Assembly (NCBI RefSeq): GCF_003233725.1
Contig: NZ_QKQV01000013.1
Span: 1 to 64,000 of the forward strand
Source: Mesonia sp. K7
GTDB lineage: Bacteria > Bacteroidota > Bacteroidia > Flavobacteriales > Flavobacteriaceae
Length of the DNA stretch: 64,000 bases
Reading direction: 5' to 3'
Within the stretch, counting starts at the first letter, position 1; every line of letters starts with the position of its first letter. Positions 1 through 8,091 of this stretch are shown piece by piece. The notes beneath the pieces were generated by a model. The model saw nothing but the letters and a program-made list of their open reading frames with translations, ran no database searches and was not told the DNA's origin. A program made the translations under genes and the position numbers.

Positions 1-84
1 AATGTAAATTTACACCAACTCAACATCTAAATATTAAAATATAGCTATCAAAAAAGAGTCAACCTATATCAGTATAACACAAAA

Positions 85-1158
85 ATGACGAAAAACATAC
101 TTTTATTATTCCTTTTAATTACAATCAAATCGTATTGTCAAAAAGTCAATATTTCGGAATTGAATGGAGATTGGATAAAATATAAGATTGAGATGAAAGA
201 CGGCAGTAGTTTAATTGACCGTTTCTTGACTGACTCTTCTTACGTTAATTACACTTTCAAAAAATTGGAAATGTGTACTAATGGAAATCCAACTCATAGA
301 GTAAATGAGATTTGTTTTCCATTCTCATTAAATCAGAACTTTATCATAACATCTTCAACTTCTGGCTACGAAATAGAAAGAGTAAAAAATGACACACTGA
401 TTCTCTGTGAAAGAATAAACGGAATGGAAAACGATAAATTAAAGAGATTCTATTTTGTTAAACAACAAAAATTATTCAATGAAATTAAAGAGGAAAAAGG
501 AGAAAGTAAAAATCAAGTTGCAAATGAATTTTATACACCAACTTTAAAGTCGAGTTTAATGCTTGAACTGAACAAAGCTTTTAAGAAAAAACACAGCAAT
601 TTTAAAACTAAAGGAATTATAAAAATAGATTTAAAAAATAAAAATATAAGTACTTCAATAAATTATACTAACACAAATGACTCAAGTAAAATTGAGAGAA
701 TTAAAAAAGTGATAAACAAATCATATAGACTTTGGAATTTAAGTAAATTCAAACACCTTGATACGCTAGAAATGCCATTCGTATTAAAAGACGAAAAAAC
801 AAAAACATTTCGTGGAATTTCAATGAAATTTTTTACCGATTCTTTCTATCAATTAGACCATTTTTATGGTGGAGACACAAGAGTAATTCAAAAAGCTGGA
901 GATTATTTCAATAAAGGAATAAGGTCTTATCAAAATAAAGATTATGAGAGTTCTATTAAAAACTTTACTAAAAGTTATGAGTTAGACCCAAAAAACATAG
1001 ATGCGCTTTATAACAGAGCTGCTATTTACTATGAAACTGGAAAACTGGAATTAGCCTGTAAAGATTGGAATGAATTATCAGAACTTGGACAGAAAAGAGG
1101 AATTGAATTATTAAAAAATAACTGTAAAAAAACTACCTACAACAATGGCTATAAGTAA
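85..1158 (+). CDS. Exported hypothetical protein with C-terminal TPR repeats
   Basis: 357 residues. Residues 1-18 form a Sec signal peptide (hydrophobic run ending SYC-Q). The middle is lysine-rich and matches no family I recognise. Residues about 275-345 hold two TPR-like helical pairs (GDYFNKGIRSYQNKDYESS, then YNRAAIYYETGKLELACKDW), so a protein-protein contact role in the periplasm or at the surface is inferred. The last residues (YNNGYK) and the stop codon are encoded by the first arm of the palindromic repeat that follows, so the natural C-terminus may have been trimmed by the repeat. It is the first complete single-gene unit of the array. Function unknown. Confidence 0.75.
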   Translation: MTKNILLLFLLITIKSYCQKVNISELNGDWIKYKIEMKDGSSLIDRFLTDSSYVNYTFKKLEMCTNGNPTHRVNEICFPFSLNQNFIITSSTSGYEIERVKNDTLILCERINGMENDKLKRFYFVKQQKLFNEIKEEKGESKNQVANEFYTPTLKSSLMLELNKAFKKKHSNFKTKGIIKIDLKNKNISTSINYTNTNDSSKIERIKKVINKSYRLWNLSKFKHLDTLEMPFVLKDEKTKTFRGISMKFFTDSFYQLDHFYGGDTRVIQKAGDYFNKGIRSYQNKDYESSIKNFTKSYELDPKNIDALYNRAAIYYETGKLELACKDWNELSELGQKRGIELLKNNCKKTTYNNGYK

Positions 1159-1271
1159 TTGCTTGTTCTCGCCTACTTCTGAAAATCCTCGCGGATTTTC
1201 AGTTAGGTGTGTACTTGCAAAAGTTAGTGCTAAACCACGCAACTACTCATAGCCGAGACCGTTGGCAACAA
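1140..1271 (+). repeat. Cassette-boundary palindrome R1 (attC-like)
   Basis: The first arm ACAATGGCTATAAGTAATTGC (from 1140) pairs with the second arm GCAACTACTCATAG plus CCGTTG near 1238-1267. The second arm carries about six extra unpaired bases (CCGAGA). Inside is a perfect hairpin, CTGAAAATCC-TCGC-GGATTTTCAG. Related copies lie at about 4306-4457 and 6960-7024. Unequal arms with extrahelical bases are a feature of integron attC sites, but the canonical GTTRRRY/RYYYAAC boxes are not matched. Confidence 0.7.
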
Positions 1272-1283
1272 TTAAACAGGACT

Positions 1284-2204
1284 ATGAAAAAATCAACATT
1301 AACTAATCTAATTGTACTTTTACTGTGTTGTTTATCAACTCAATTAAAAGGTCAAGAATCTTGGATTGACACTTCTATTCATAGTGGATTAATTGAACTG
1401 AAAACTGATTACACTTTTAAAATTTTGGTTTCAAATGATTCAATTAAAACCACAACAGAGACTCTTAACAACCTTAACAAGGCTAAACTATATTTTGACA
1501 AAATTTTTCAGACTGATTTAAATTTTGTTGTCTTATTTATAGAAAATAGAGAGTGGAGTAAATACGCTTATTTTCCACCACCTGGTTTACCTCAAGCTGG
1601 AAAAGGAAATATAATACTTGGACTGGATAAATCAATAATTTCAATGGAAGTGGAAAAAATGATTTCCAAATTACCTGAACAATATCTGGCTTCATTAAAA
1701 CTTGTTTATGGAGCAAATATTAATTTAGACCTATTTTATCGAGAGACCTTATCAATTCACGAATTAGCTCATCTTTATCATTTTAAAGAAGGAACTAAAC
1801 CTCAAAGAAAATGGTTGCAAGAATTATTTGCGACATTGAGTATGTATTCTTTCATAAAAGAAAAATTGAATTCATCTTACCCGTTGATGAACACGTATCC
1901 TGAATTCGTAATACAATCTGGAGATAGAATGGTCGAATTTAAAACTCTCAATGATTTTGAAGAAAAATATGTCCAAAAGCTAACGCCTCAAAACTATGAA
2001 TGGTTTCAAATGCAACTTTATCAAAACGCAAAATCAATATTAGATTCAAATAAAACTGATATTTTAATAAAACTTCGAGAGTTTTTAATAAATACAGACT
2101 TAAGTAAAACAAAAGTTCTTACTGACTCGGAATTATCAACTCGATTAGAAAAAGAAGTTGGAAAAGAAATAGCTGATATTTTAACTAACTGGAAATATAA
2201 ATAA
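1284..2204 (+). CDS. Exported HExxH metallopeptidase-like protein
   Basis: 306 residues from the ATG at 1284. An in-frame upstream start at 1209 lies inside the boundary repeat and would bury the signal peptide, so it was not used. Residues 1-24 are a signal peptide (LIVLLLCCLSTQLKG-Q). The zinc-binding motif HELAH is at H159-E160-H163, followed 17 residues later by E180 in WLQELFATLS, a gluzincin-like arrangement. A zinc-dependent peptidase acting outside the cytoplasm is inferred; the substrate is unknown. It is a stand-alone unit between two palindromic boundaries with no obvious promoter of its own. Confidence 0.7.
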   Translation: MKKSTLTNLIVLLLCCLSTQLKGQESWIDTSIHSGLIELKTDYTFKILVSNDSIKTTTETLNNLNKAKLYFDKIFQTDLNFVVLFIENREWSKYAYFPPPGLPQAGKGNIILGLDKSIISMEVEKMISKLPEQYLASLKLVYGANINLDLFYRETLSIHELAHLYHFKEGTKPQRKWLQELFATLSMYSFIKEKLNSSYPLMNTYPEFVIQSGDRMVEFKTLNDFEEKYVQKLTPQNYEWFQMQLYQNAKSILDSNKTDILIKLREFLINTDLSKTKVLTDSELSTRLEKEVGKEIADILTNWKYK

Positions 2205-2243
2205 CTGGTAACAACAAAGAACTGAATTAAAAAGCAAGCAATT

Positions 2244-3208
2244 CTAAGCTAATTTTGAAACAAAGTTTTCATCGTATGGTAATCCAGATTTTGCAATAGC
2301 AAAAGCTTGTTTAAGTAACTTGTTTGACACTGCTATTAAAGCTAATTTTTTGCTCTTCCCTTTGGCAACATTCGTTCATAAGTCTCTCTACAAGCCTTGT
2401 TATGTTTACAGGCCGAGAAGGCACATAAAAACAAAAGATTTCTTAACTTTTTGTTTCCTACTTTACTTATCCTGCTTCTACCTCTTACACTACTTCCAGA
2501 CTCTCTAATTGTTGGGGTTATCCCTACATAGCTGCAAAGTTGTGATGCGTTTTCAAACTTCTTAAAACCATCAGTTACAACGATTAAAAACAAAGCGGTT
2601 TTTACGCCCATTCCAGGAATGCTCTTTAACAAGGTCAATTGCTGTTGCTGATCTTGTTTCACAAGTTCCAATAACCTTGATTCTATGCCTTTCACCTCTT
2701 TATCCAAATGTTTTAAATCTCGTTGCAATGACTTGTAAACATACTTTGATGGAACTCCCAATGCCATTTCTCCATGAAGCTTGTTCTTGGTCTGTGTACG
2801 TTTCTTTAAATAGTTGTCCAACAATCTAAAGAGTTGCAAGCATTCAGTTTGGACATCTGTCAAAGCACTATACATCGGCAATTCGTTCATCGTGCCATAG
2901 GCACAAATAGCTTTTGCATCACTCTTGTCTGTTTTTACCTTGCCCAGTTTCATCTGTATAAAACGTTTAACCGACAAGGGATTGACTACAGATACTGCTA
3001 CATCGTTGTTATATAAAAACTGTGCTAACCTGTAATGATAATATCCTGTAGCTTCCATAACTACCAAGGCATCTTTTGGCAATAATTTCAATAAACCTTT
3101 AAACCCTTTTTCATCATTCTTTAATTGAAGGTGACCGGTAGTTTGGTAGTACACATCAAAGACATCCTTACTAATGTCAATACCATAAATTTTTATATCT
3201 TTATTCAT
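2244..3208 (-). pseudogene. IS110-family transposase, frameshifted near the C-terminus
   Basis: The intact frame (3208 down to 2342, 288 residues) has the RuvC-like DEDD domain: GIDISKD, VVMEATGYY and KTDKSDA. The Transposase_20 part follows, with SIPGMG and ESGSSVRGRSRISKVGNKKL, including the conserved serine region. Family members are usually about 320 residues. After PKGRAKN and a stop at 2342, another frame continues with KGKSKKLALIAVSNKLLKQ... down to ...VSKLA and a stop at 2244. That is the typical family C-terminus. A single-base loss around 2364-2374 explains this. The enzyme is therefore probably inactive, unless the shift is a sequencing error or a translational frameshift. Confidence 0.85.
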
Positions 3209-3254
3209 AATAACTGTATTTGGAAAGAATAGTTTACTTTACTTTCAACAACTT

Positions 3255-3385
3255 AAAATCGAGATCTAGGTCTCACAGAACTGAACGAAATTTAGGTAGA
3301 TAAAGAGAGGGATTATCAATGTTGTCGAAGTCTAACGCTTCACCGTATATCATAACCTTAATCCTCTCTTTGTTCTTTCTGATTT
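3255..3385 (-). ncRNA. Candidate IS110 bridge RNA (seekRNA)
   Basis: Known of the family: IS110-group recombinases are guided by a structured RNA from the noncoding end upstream of the gene. Seen here: 3302-3315 (AAAGAGAGGGATTA) pairs with 3359-3371 (TAATCCTCTCTTT) around a 43-nt loop. A second small palindrome, GAGATCTAGGTCTC, is at 3261-3274. The loop contains CGTATATC (3344-3351), identical to the right flank at 3419-3426, and TGTTGT (3320-3325), the complement of ACAACA in the left flank (2211-2216). One guide matching each strand is the layout expected of a target-binding loop. RNA ends are not known. Confidence 0.55.
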
Positions 3386-3418
3386 AGATTATAAATTTAA
3401 TAAGAATCAAACTTAAGA

Positions 3419-3545
3419 CGTATATCGCAAATTGCTTCGGTTTTCCCAAGCGGACAATCCTTCCGTCAACCAAATGTTTTAGCTTTTTACTATCTTAGTC
3501 CAAGTTCCAACGCAACTTGGACTGATATATAAAACCGTTGTGCGT
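3419..3545 (+). repeat. Cassette-boundary palindrome R2, right part (interrupted by IS110)
   Basis: This segment begins CGTATATCGCAAATTGC and ends GATATATAAAACCGTTGTGCG. It contains the hairpin AGTCCAAGTT-CCAACGC-AACTTGGACT (3498-3524). The stretch from about 3500 to 3547 matches 5178-5222 almost base for base. Its missing start lies before the IS at 2205-2214. Confidence 0.7.
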
Positions 3546-3571
3546 AAGCTGTGAAAAATAACCCTCAAAAA

Positions 3572-4306
3572 ATGAAATACAGTAAAGACGATATATTACA
3601 GATGCTGATTTCTCAATATCAATTTCAAATTGAATTTGACCCAGTTGTTGTTAAAGGAATGGATTTTGATTTCGAAAGCTCAATCTTTGAATGGATAGAT
3701 GCTTGTGATTTGGTTGACCCAATAACATTGGCAAAAATCTACCACAAAGAATTTAGAATTGATAGACCACTTTCTGAATTAGAAAGTATTTTAAAAGACG
3801 AGAATAACAGAACTGTATCAGACTTTTGTGAATACATTTCTAAACACGCTAAAAGAGAAAATATTGAACCAATAAAATTATTGGGACAGAATTGCCAAAC
3901 CGCATCAATATTCAGAACATTAAAACAAAATCTGACTGAAAAAGGAGCTGACACGACTGAATTAAAGCCAAGTTCTGAAATCAAACCATTTTTTCTAAAA
4001 TATGGTAGTATTTTAATTGATGAAGTCAATAGAATTGCGCCAGGGACAATATCTGAATTTGAATATAAATCGCATAAATTTTCTCGGATTGGACGAAATA
4101 TAATGTTCATCGGATTCTTTGCTATGATTGGAATATGGTGGGTTTGGAATTTTAATTGGTGGCTGATTTCACCAATAATTCTTGGAATTATAATATTCCA
4201 AACTGGAGACAGAAAACAACCAGAAAAATTAAATCTTGGTGGATTTCAAAACTTCCGAGAATTGATTTTTGGAATGGAGAATAAATTAAAAAAAGCCAGC
4301 ACATAA
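3572..4306 (+). CDS. Hypothetical protein with C-terminal membrane hairpin
   Basis: 244 residues from the ATG at 3572. A GTG at 3551 is in frame, but it sits directly after the boundary repeat, whereas the ATG has the AAAAA-rich leader typical here. The N-terminal 170 residues are soluble, acidic and helical (DDILQMLISQYQFQ..., FEWIDACDLVDP). Residues about 185-220 form two membrane spans (IMFIGFFAMIGIWWVW and WLISPIILGIIIF). I do not recognise the family. It is a single-gene unit between two palindromic boundaries. Confidence 0.7.
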   Translation: MKYSKDDILQMLISQYQFQIEFDPVVVKGMDFDFESSIFEWIDACDLVDPITLAKIYHKEFRIDRPLSELESILKDENNRTVSDFCEYISKHAKRENIEPIKLLGQNCQTASIFRTLKQNLTEKGADTTELKPSSEIKPFFLKYGSILIDEVNRIAPGTISEFEYKSHKFSRIGRNIMFIGFFAMIGIWWVWNFNWWLISPIILGIIIFQTGDRKQPEKLNLGGFQNFRELIFGMENKLKKAST

Positions 4307-4457
4307 CAATGGTTATAAGTAACTGCTTGTTCTCGACTTCTTCTGAAAATCCGCGAAGATTTTGCTTGCGCCAGTTCGCTGCGCTCGTGTCAGTTTGGTG
4401 CGTACTGGCTAAGTTAAGTGCTGACCCACACAACTACTCATAGCCGAGACCGTTGGC
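4306..4457 (+). repeat. Cassette-boundary palindrome R3 (attC-like)
   Basis: The first arm ACAATGGTTATAAGTAACTGC and the second arm CAACTACTCATAGCCGAGACC with GTTGGCA are of the same type as R1. The middle is longer, with CAGTTCGCTGCGCTCGTGTC instead of the R1 hairpin. The arms are conserved while the centre varies, as in integron recombination sites. Confidence 0.7.
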
Positions 4458-4484
4458 AGTAATGTAACAAAACCACGAATCTAT

Positions 4485-5102
4485 ATGATAAACCGATTTT
4501 TACAAGCCAAACATTGGCAATTATTCATTTTAATGTTCGGACTTCCAATTATTTTTCAAATATTCATTATGACTTCAATGTTTGCTGATGTTGACGCGAA
4601 TGGAAATCCAAACCCAGAAACATTTTTTAATTTCTTTAAATTGTTTCCTATAATTATGTTTTTATATACGGGCCTATTTTATGGATGGTTTTGGTCAATT
4701 GCTAATGGGTTACAGAAATTTATACCAGCTGAAAATCGTTTGAAATTGAAAAAATTTAGAATATTCTTCTTTATACCGCTGATTTATATACTATTCTTTG
4801 TTGTGATTATTGGAACCACTTTTTACGGTATTTCTACTGGAGATAATGCTGTTGGTGGAATTGTAGGAAAAATGCTTTTTGTTATTTTGCCTTTGCATTT
4901 ATTTTCAATGTTTTGTATGTTCTATCAATTATACTTTACCTCAAAAACAATCAAAACTGCTGAATTGAAACGAAAAGTCACCTTTAGTGATCATATGGGA
5001 GAATTTTTTATGATTTGGTTTTTTCCAATTGGAATTTGGGTAATACAGCCAAAAATAAATCGAATAGTAAATGGAGAAAACACTACTGACAAGAATGTAT
5101 AA
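4485..5102 (+). CDS. Integral membrane protein of unknown function
   Basis: 205 residues with four predicted membrane spans: about 13-30 (LFILMFGLPIIFQIFIM), 50-70, 92-112 (FFIPLIYILFFVVIIG) and 127-147. A conserved-looking tail, MIWFFPIGIWVIQPKINRIV (about 173-192), is one I associate with small flavobacterial membrane proteins without assigned function. There is no signal peptidase site. The gene stands alone in its unit, and its last codons run into the next boundary repeat. Confidence 0.75.
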   Translation: MINRFLQAKHWQLFILMFGLPIIFQIFIMTSMFADVDANGNPNPETFFNFFKLFPIIMFLYTGLFYGWFWSIANGLQKFIPAENRLKLKKFRIFFFIPLIYILFFVVIIGTTFYGISTGDNAVGGIVGKMLFVILPLHLFSMFCMFYQLYFTSKTIKTAELKRKVTFSDHMGEFFMIWFFPIGIWVIQPKINRIVNGENTTDKNV

Positions 5103-5222
5103 CTGCAATTGCGGCTTTGTGTCCTGCGGACACAACCGCGCAAGCATAAAAGTCAGGATTTTTAGCTATCTTAGTCCCAACTCGACCGCAACTTGGATCG
5201 ATATACAAAACCGTTGTGCGTA
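5097..5222 (+). repeat. Cassette-boundary palindrome R4 (attC-like)
   Basis: The first arm ATGTATAACTGCAATTGC is followed by a hairpin TTTGTGTCC-TGC-GGACACAA flanked by GCGG/CCGC. The second arm, GCAACTTGGATCGATATAC followed by AAAACCGTTGTGCGTAA, is almost identical to that of R2. Confidence 0.7.
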
Positions 5223-5255
5223 ATTTTACACCGTCCTAAAAACAGGCTACACAAA

Positions 5256-6353
5256 ATGATAAAATTGATTAACCTAATACTCATGTTGACCTTAAACTTT
5301 TCCTGCGTTGAAAATAAATCAACAGAAGGAGAAACTAATAAATCGGAAATTGTGAGCACCTCAAAAACTGACACTCTTAAATTTACCTCAGGGATTCGCT
5401 CCATTTTTCAAGACAGCAAAGGAAACTATTGGTTTGGAAGTATTAAAGAAGGAGTTGCGGTTTACAATGGTGAAGCATTCAGCTACTTCACTACTAATGA
5501 TGGGTTAACGGACAATCAAATCCTTTCCATTCAAGAAGACAAAGAAAGGATTATTTGGTTTAATACTCAACAAGGAGTAAGCAGTTATGATGGAGCAAAA
5601 ATCAAAAATCACACCAAAACTGACTTAGAAAAGCCAAAAAATATTTTTCCAGATCAAGGTAATGAAGTATTCCAAAGCCAATGGATGAAATTAGATAATG
5701 ACCTTTGGTTTGGAGCATGGATTAATGAGGGAGTTTATAGATTTGATGGGCAAAACTTAAATTATTTGGCATTTCCTCTTCATAAAGTCCTTAACCTTTA
5801 TGATAATTTATTTGCGGTAACAAGTATATCAAAAGGAAAAAACAATATGATATGGTTTGGTACTTACGCTGGTGTTTTTGGCTATAATGGAAACGAATTT
5901 GAAATTATCAATGATGAAACTTTAAGTTTTGATAGGAATATCGCACCTCTTCATATAAGAAGTATTCTTGAAGACTCTAAGGGTAGACTTTGGATTGGGA
6001 ACAATGGAATAGGTGTATTGCTAAAAGAAGGTGATTCAATTATTAATTTTTCTGAAAAAAAACAATTAATTCATCCTACAAGCGGAAGAAAAGGCGATAA
6101 ATCAATGCCTGGTACTCTTGAACACGTCTTCACAATTGCAGAAGATAGTAAAGGAAATATATGGTTTGGAGACAGAGATGCAGGAATTTGGAAATATGAT
6201 GGTGCAAAAATGACTAATTACACAAAGAAAGATGGACTAACAAATGATAATGCTTTATCCATTTTTGAAGATAATAATGGAAAATTGTGGTTTGGTATGG
6301 CAGACGGAAATGTATATCAGTTCAATGGAAAAACATTTGAAAAGCAGTTTTAA
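5256..6353 (+). CDS. Lipoprotein with two-component-regulator propeller repeats
   Basis: 365 residues from the ATG at 5256, chosen because it starts a lipoprotein signal (LILMLTLNFSC). An upstream ATG at 5193 is inside the boundary repeat. From residue about 40 to the end there are repeated blades of the form I-x-x-I-x-E/Q-D-x-x-G-x-x-W-F-G (IFQDSKGNYWFGSIKEGVAVY, ILEDSKGRLWIGNNG, IAEDSKGNIWFGDRDAGIW, IFEDNNGKLWFG). These are Reg_prop repeats forming a beta-propeller. Such propellers usually form the sensor half of hybrid two-component systems; here the kinase part is absent. A ligand-binding surface or periplasmic lipoprotein is inferred. Confidence 0.8.
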   Translation: MIKLINLILMLTLNFSCVENKSTEGETNKSEIVSTSKTDTLKFTSGIRSIFQDSKGNYWFGSIKEGVAVYNGEAFSYFTTNDGLTDNQILSIQEDKERIIWFNTQQGVSSYDGAKIKNHTKTDLEKPKNIFPDQGNEVFQSQWMKLDNDLWFGAWINEGVYRFDGQNLNYLAFPLHKVLNLYDNLFAVTSISKGKNNMIWFGTYAGVFGYNGNEFEIINDETLSFDRNIAPLHIRSILEDSKGRLWIGNNGIGVLLKEGDSIINFSEKKQLIHPTSGRKGDKSMPGTLEHVFTIAEDSKGNIWFGDRDAGIWKYDGAKMTNYTKKDGLTNDNALSIFEDNNGKLWFGMADGNVYQFNGKTFEKQF

Positions 6354-6371
6354 AATAAAATACGAACGCAG

Positions 6372-6436
6372 AACAATGTATGTGACGTAATGCTCCCTTA
6401 ACGGTCGCACTACGCATATACTTACCGTTGTGCGTC
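6372..6436 (+). repeat. Cassette-boundary palindrome R5 (short, clean attC-like fold)
   Basis: The arm AACAATGTATGTGACGTAATG (6372-6392) pairs with GCACTACGCATATA plus CCGTTGTG (6407-6432). The second arm has extra unpaired bases (CTTAC). This is the simplest copy and shows the shared stem plan best: ACAA[TC]G at one end and CGTTGTG at the other. Confidence 0.65.
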
Positions 6437-6454
6437 ATTTGAAAAAAATCGAAA

Positions 6455-6940
6455 ATGAAAATTGAATCAACTTCAGCTAATGGAAATTTTGAAATTAAAA
6501 ACAATGGAAAAAAACTATTGGAATTAATATATTCTAATTGGTTTGCCAGCAATGCCCAAACTTCCTTTAATTCTATTAATATAGAAATTAAACCCAAAAG
6601 CATTTGGCAAAACAAATTTGACATTTTAAAAAATGGAATTAACAAAGGAGATATTTCATTTAATTGGAAAGGAAATGTTATTATCAAATTGGAAAACGAA
6701 AATAAAGTTCAAAACCAATATTTACTCAAAGCTATTGGTTTTTGGAAACTTGGATTTGAACTAATTGACGAAAAGGAAAATAAAATTCTGTTTCTAAAAC
6801 CAAATTTTAACTGGAAAAAAGTCAACTATAATTATGAAGTTGAACTTAACGACCAAGAAGAAAACAAAGAATTAATAGAATTATTAATATATTCAGGCTT
6901 TGGAGCAAATCTCTATATGACTATGATGATGGCGGGATAA
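6455..6940 (+). CDS. Hypothetical protein, 161 residues
   Basis: A cytoplasmic-looking protein with no signal peptide. It begins MKIESTSANGNFEIKNNGKKL and is rich in alternating beta-strand patterns (LELIYSNWF, IWQNKFDILKNG, NVIIKLENENK, ILFLKPNFNWKK). It ends in a hydrophobic helix (ELIELLIYSGFGANLYMTMMMAG). Strands followed by a terminal hydrophobic helix loosely recall LURP/scramblase-like folds, but the evidence is too weak for assignment. It is a single-gene unit in the array. Confidence 0.65.
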   Translation: MKIESTSANGNFEIKNNGKKLLELIYSNWFASNAQTSFNSINIEIKPKSIWQNKFDILKNGINKGDISFNWKGNVIIKLENENKVQNQYLLKAIGFWKLGFELIDEKENKILFLKPNFNWKKVNYNYEVELNDQEENKELIELLIYSGFGANLYMTMMMAG

Positions 6941-6959
6941 AATGCTAATAAAAACTACA

Positions 6960-7120
6960 CACAACAATGGCTATAAGTAATTGCTTGTTCTCGCCTACTT
7001 CTGAAAATCCTCGAGGATTTTCAGCTTGACCGCCCGGTAAGCGTTTGAGGTATGTTTTTTAATGGAAGTGTCAAATGTTGTAACAAAACCATAGGCAAAA
7101 CCGTCGCCTATATATAAAGC
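6960..7120 (+). repeat. Cassette-boundary R6: half of the R1 type joined to a different second half
   Basis: From 6965 to about 7024 it repeats R1 almost exactly, including the CTGAAAATCC-TCGA-GGATTTTCAG hairpin. It then switches to CCGCCCGGTAAGCGTTTGAG (7030-7049) followed by TATG and a T-run, which has a close copy at 8055-8091. A hairpin ATAGGC...GCCTAT lies at about 7091-7112 before the next gene. The hybrid composition suggests recombination between two site types. Confidence 0.6.
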
Positions 7121-7126
7121 CACTCC

Positions 7127-8029
7127 ATGAACAGAATTTTAACATCCATCACGCTATTGTTTTTTATAAATTTCGGATTTGCCCAGAACGGAAAACTAAT
7201 CTCGAAAAATTTAGTTGATATTGCTAACACAGCTATTTGGGATAGAATTACGCAAGACAACAAATTACAAGCTGATTTTGAGCATCTCAAAAAATTGAAT
7301 TTTTATATTATTACCTATAAAAGTGACCACCAGGAAATTAGAGGCTTATTGGTCGAACCAAAAAAAGACGGAAAATATCCCGTTGTAATTTTCAATCGTG
7401 GCGGGAATAGGGATTTTGCTCCATTAACACTTGCCACTATGGTAATGTACACCTCCAAATTGGCAGAACAGGGCTATGTAATCATCGGTAGCAACTATCG
7501 AGAAAAAGATGAATTTGGAGGAGTAGAAATTAATGATGTGCTGAATTTAACAGAAACCGTCAAGGAAATTGAAAAAGCCGACCCGAATTGTATAGGAATG
7601 TTCGGTTGGTCAAGAGGCGGCATGATGACCTATTTGGCGTTACAAAAATCGGACAAGATCAAGACAGCTATTGTTGGAAATGGAGCCTCCGACTTGTTTG
7701 ACACGGTCAAGTTTAGACCGATAATGGAAACTAATGTGTTTGCTCAATGTATTCCTGATTACTGGAACAATAAAGATTCAGAATTAAAAAAGAGGTCAGT
7801 TATTTATTGGGCAGACGAATTGGCTAAAAATAGTAGTCTTTTAATTTTGTGCGGAACAAACGATAAAAGAGTAAACCCAAAACAAGCGGATAAAATTGCA
7901 GAAAAACTATCTGAAATCAATTATGATTTTGAATTAAGAAAATATGAAACAGACCATTTCTTTTCAGGGTATAAAACAGAACTGAACGCACTGGTAATGG
8001 AATGGTTTGACAAACGATTAAAAAAATAA
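7127..8029 (+). CDS. Secreted alpha/beta hydrolase (prolyl-oligopeptidase-like)
   Basis: 300 residues. Residues 1-19 are a signal peptide ending FGFAQ. The nucleophile elbow GWSRGG places the catalytic Ser at S162. A candidate acid lies in LILCGTNDKRVNP and the histidine in YETDHFFSG, completing a Ser-Asp-His triad in the right order. An oxyanion-type region is VIFNRGGNR. The protein is shorter than full prolyl oligopeptidases and has no propeller, as in the dienelactone-hydrolase or S9-like esterase/peptidase group. Substrate unknown. It is flanked by two copies of a 38-bp direct repeat (7030 and 8055). Confidence 0.85.
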   Translation: MNRILTSITLLFFINFGFAQNGKLISKNLVDIANTAIWDRITQDNKLQADFEHLKKLNFYIITYKSDHQEIRGLLVEPKKDGKYPVVIFNRGGNRDFAPLTLATMVMYTSKLAEQGYVIIGSNYREKDEFGGVEINDVLNLTETVKEIEKADPNCIGMFGWSRGGMMTYLALQKSDKIKTAIVGNGASDLFDTVKFRPIMETNVFAQCIPDYWNNKDSELKKRSVIYWADELAKNSSLLILCGTNDKRVNPKQADKIAEKLSEINYDFELRKYETDHFFSGYKTELNALVMEWFDKRLKK

Positions 8030-8054
8030 AAGCTGTGGACCTATAGCTACTTGT

Positions 8055-8091
8055 CCGTCTGGTAGGCGTTTGAAGTATTTTTTAATAGAAG
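8055..8091 (+). repeat. Second copy of the 38-bp direct repeat flanking the hydrolase unit
   Basis: CCGTCTGGTAGGCGTTTGAA followed by GTATTTTTTAATAGAAG matches 7030-7068 with a few changes. Directly before it, CCTATAGCTACTTG (8040-8053) resembles the GGCTATAAGTAATTG arm of the other boundaries. It probably marks the right end of the array. Confidence 0.55.

Larger units (their letters stand above)
2215..3418 (-). mobile_element. IS110-family insertion sequence inside an attC-like boundary
   Basis: A DEDD-type transposase on the minus strand with about 30 bp after its stop and about 210 bp of noncoding DNA before its start gives the roughly 1.2 kb expected of IS110 elements. No terminal inverted repeats or target duplication are seen, as is usual for the family. 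Ends are placed by context. The left flank ends ...GGTAACAACA and the right flank starts CGTATATCGCAAATTGC, which rejoin to the first arm of a cassette-boundary palindrome whose second arm is intact at 3505-3545. End positions are good to about 10 bp. Confidence 0.75.

Noticed and set aside
2320-2508. A short plus-strand open frame over the IS110 transposase
   Set aside because: It lies opposite the transposase and shows no protein features.
1140-7120. A classical integron with canonical attC sites
   Set aside because: The arms end in CGTTGTGCG or CGTTGGCA, not GTTRRRY, and no integrase is in the window. Only 'integron-like' is supported.
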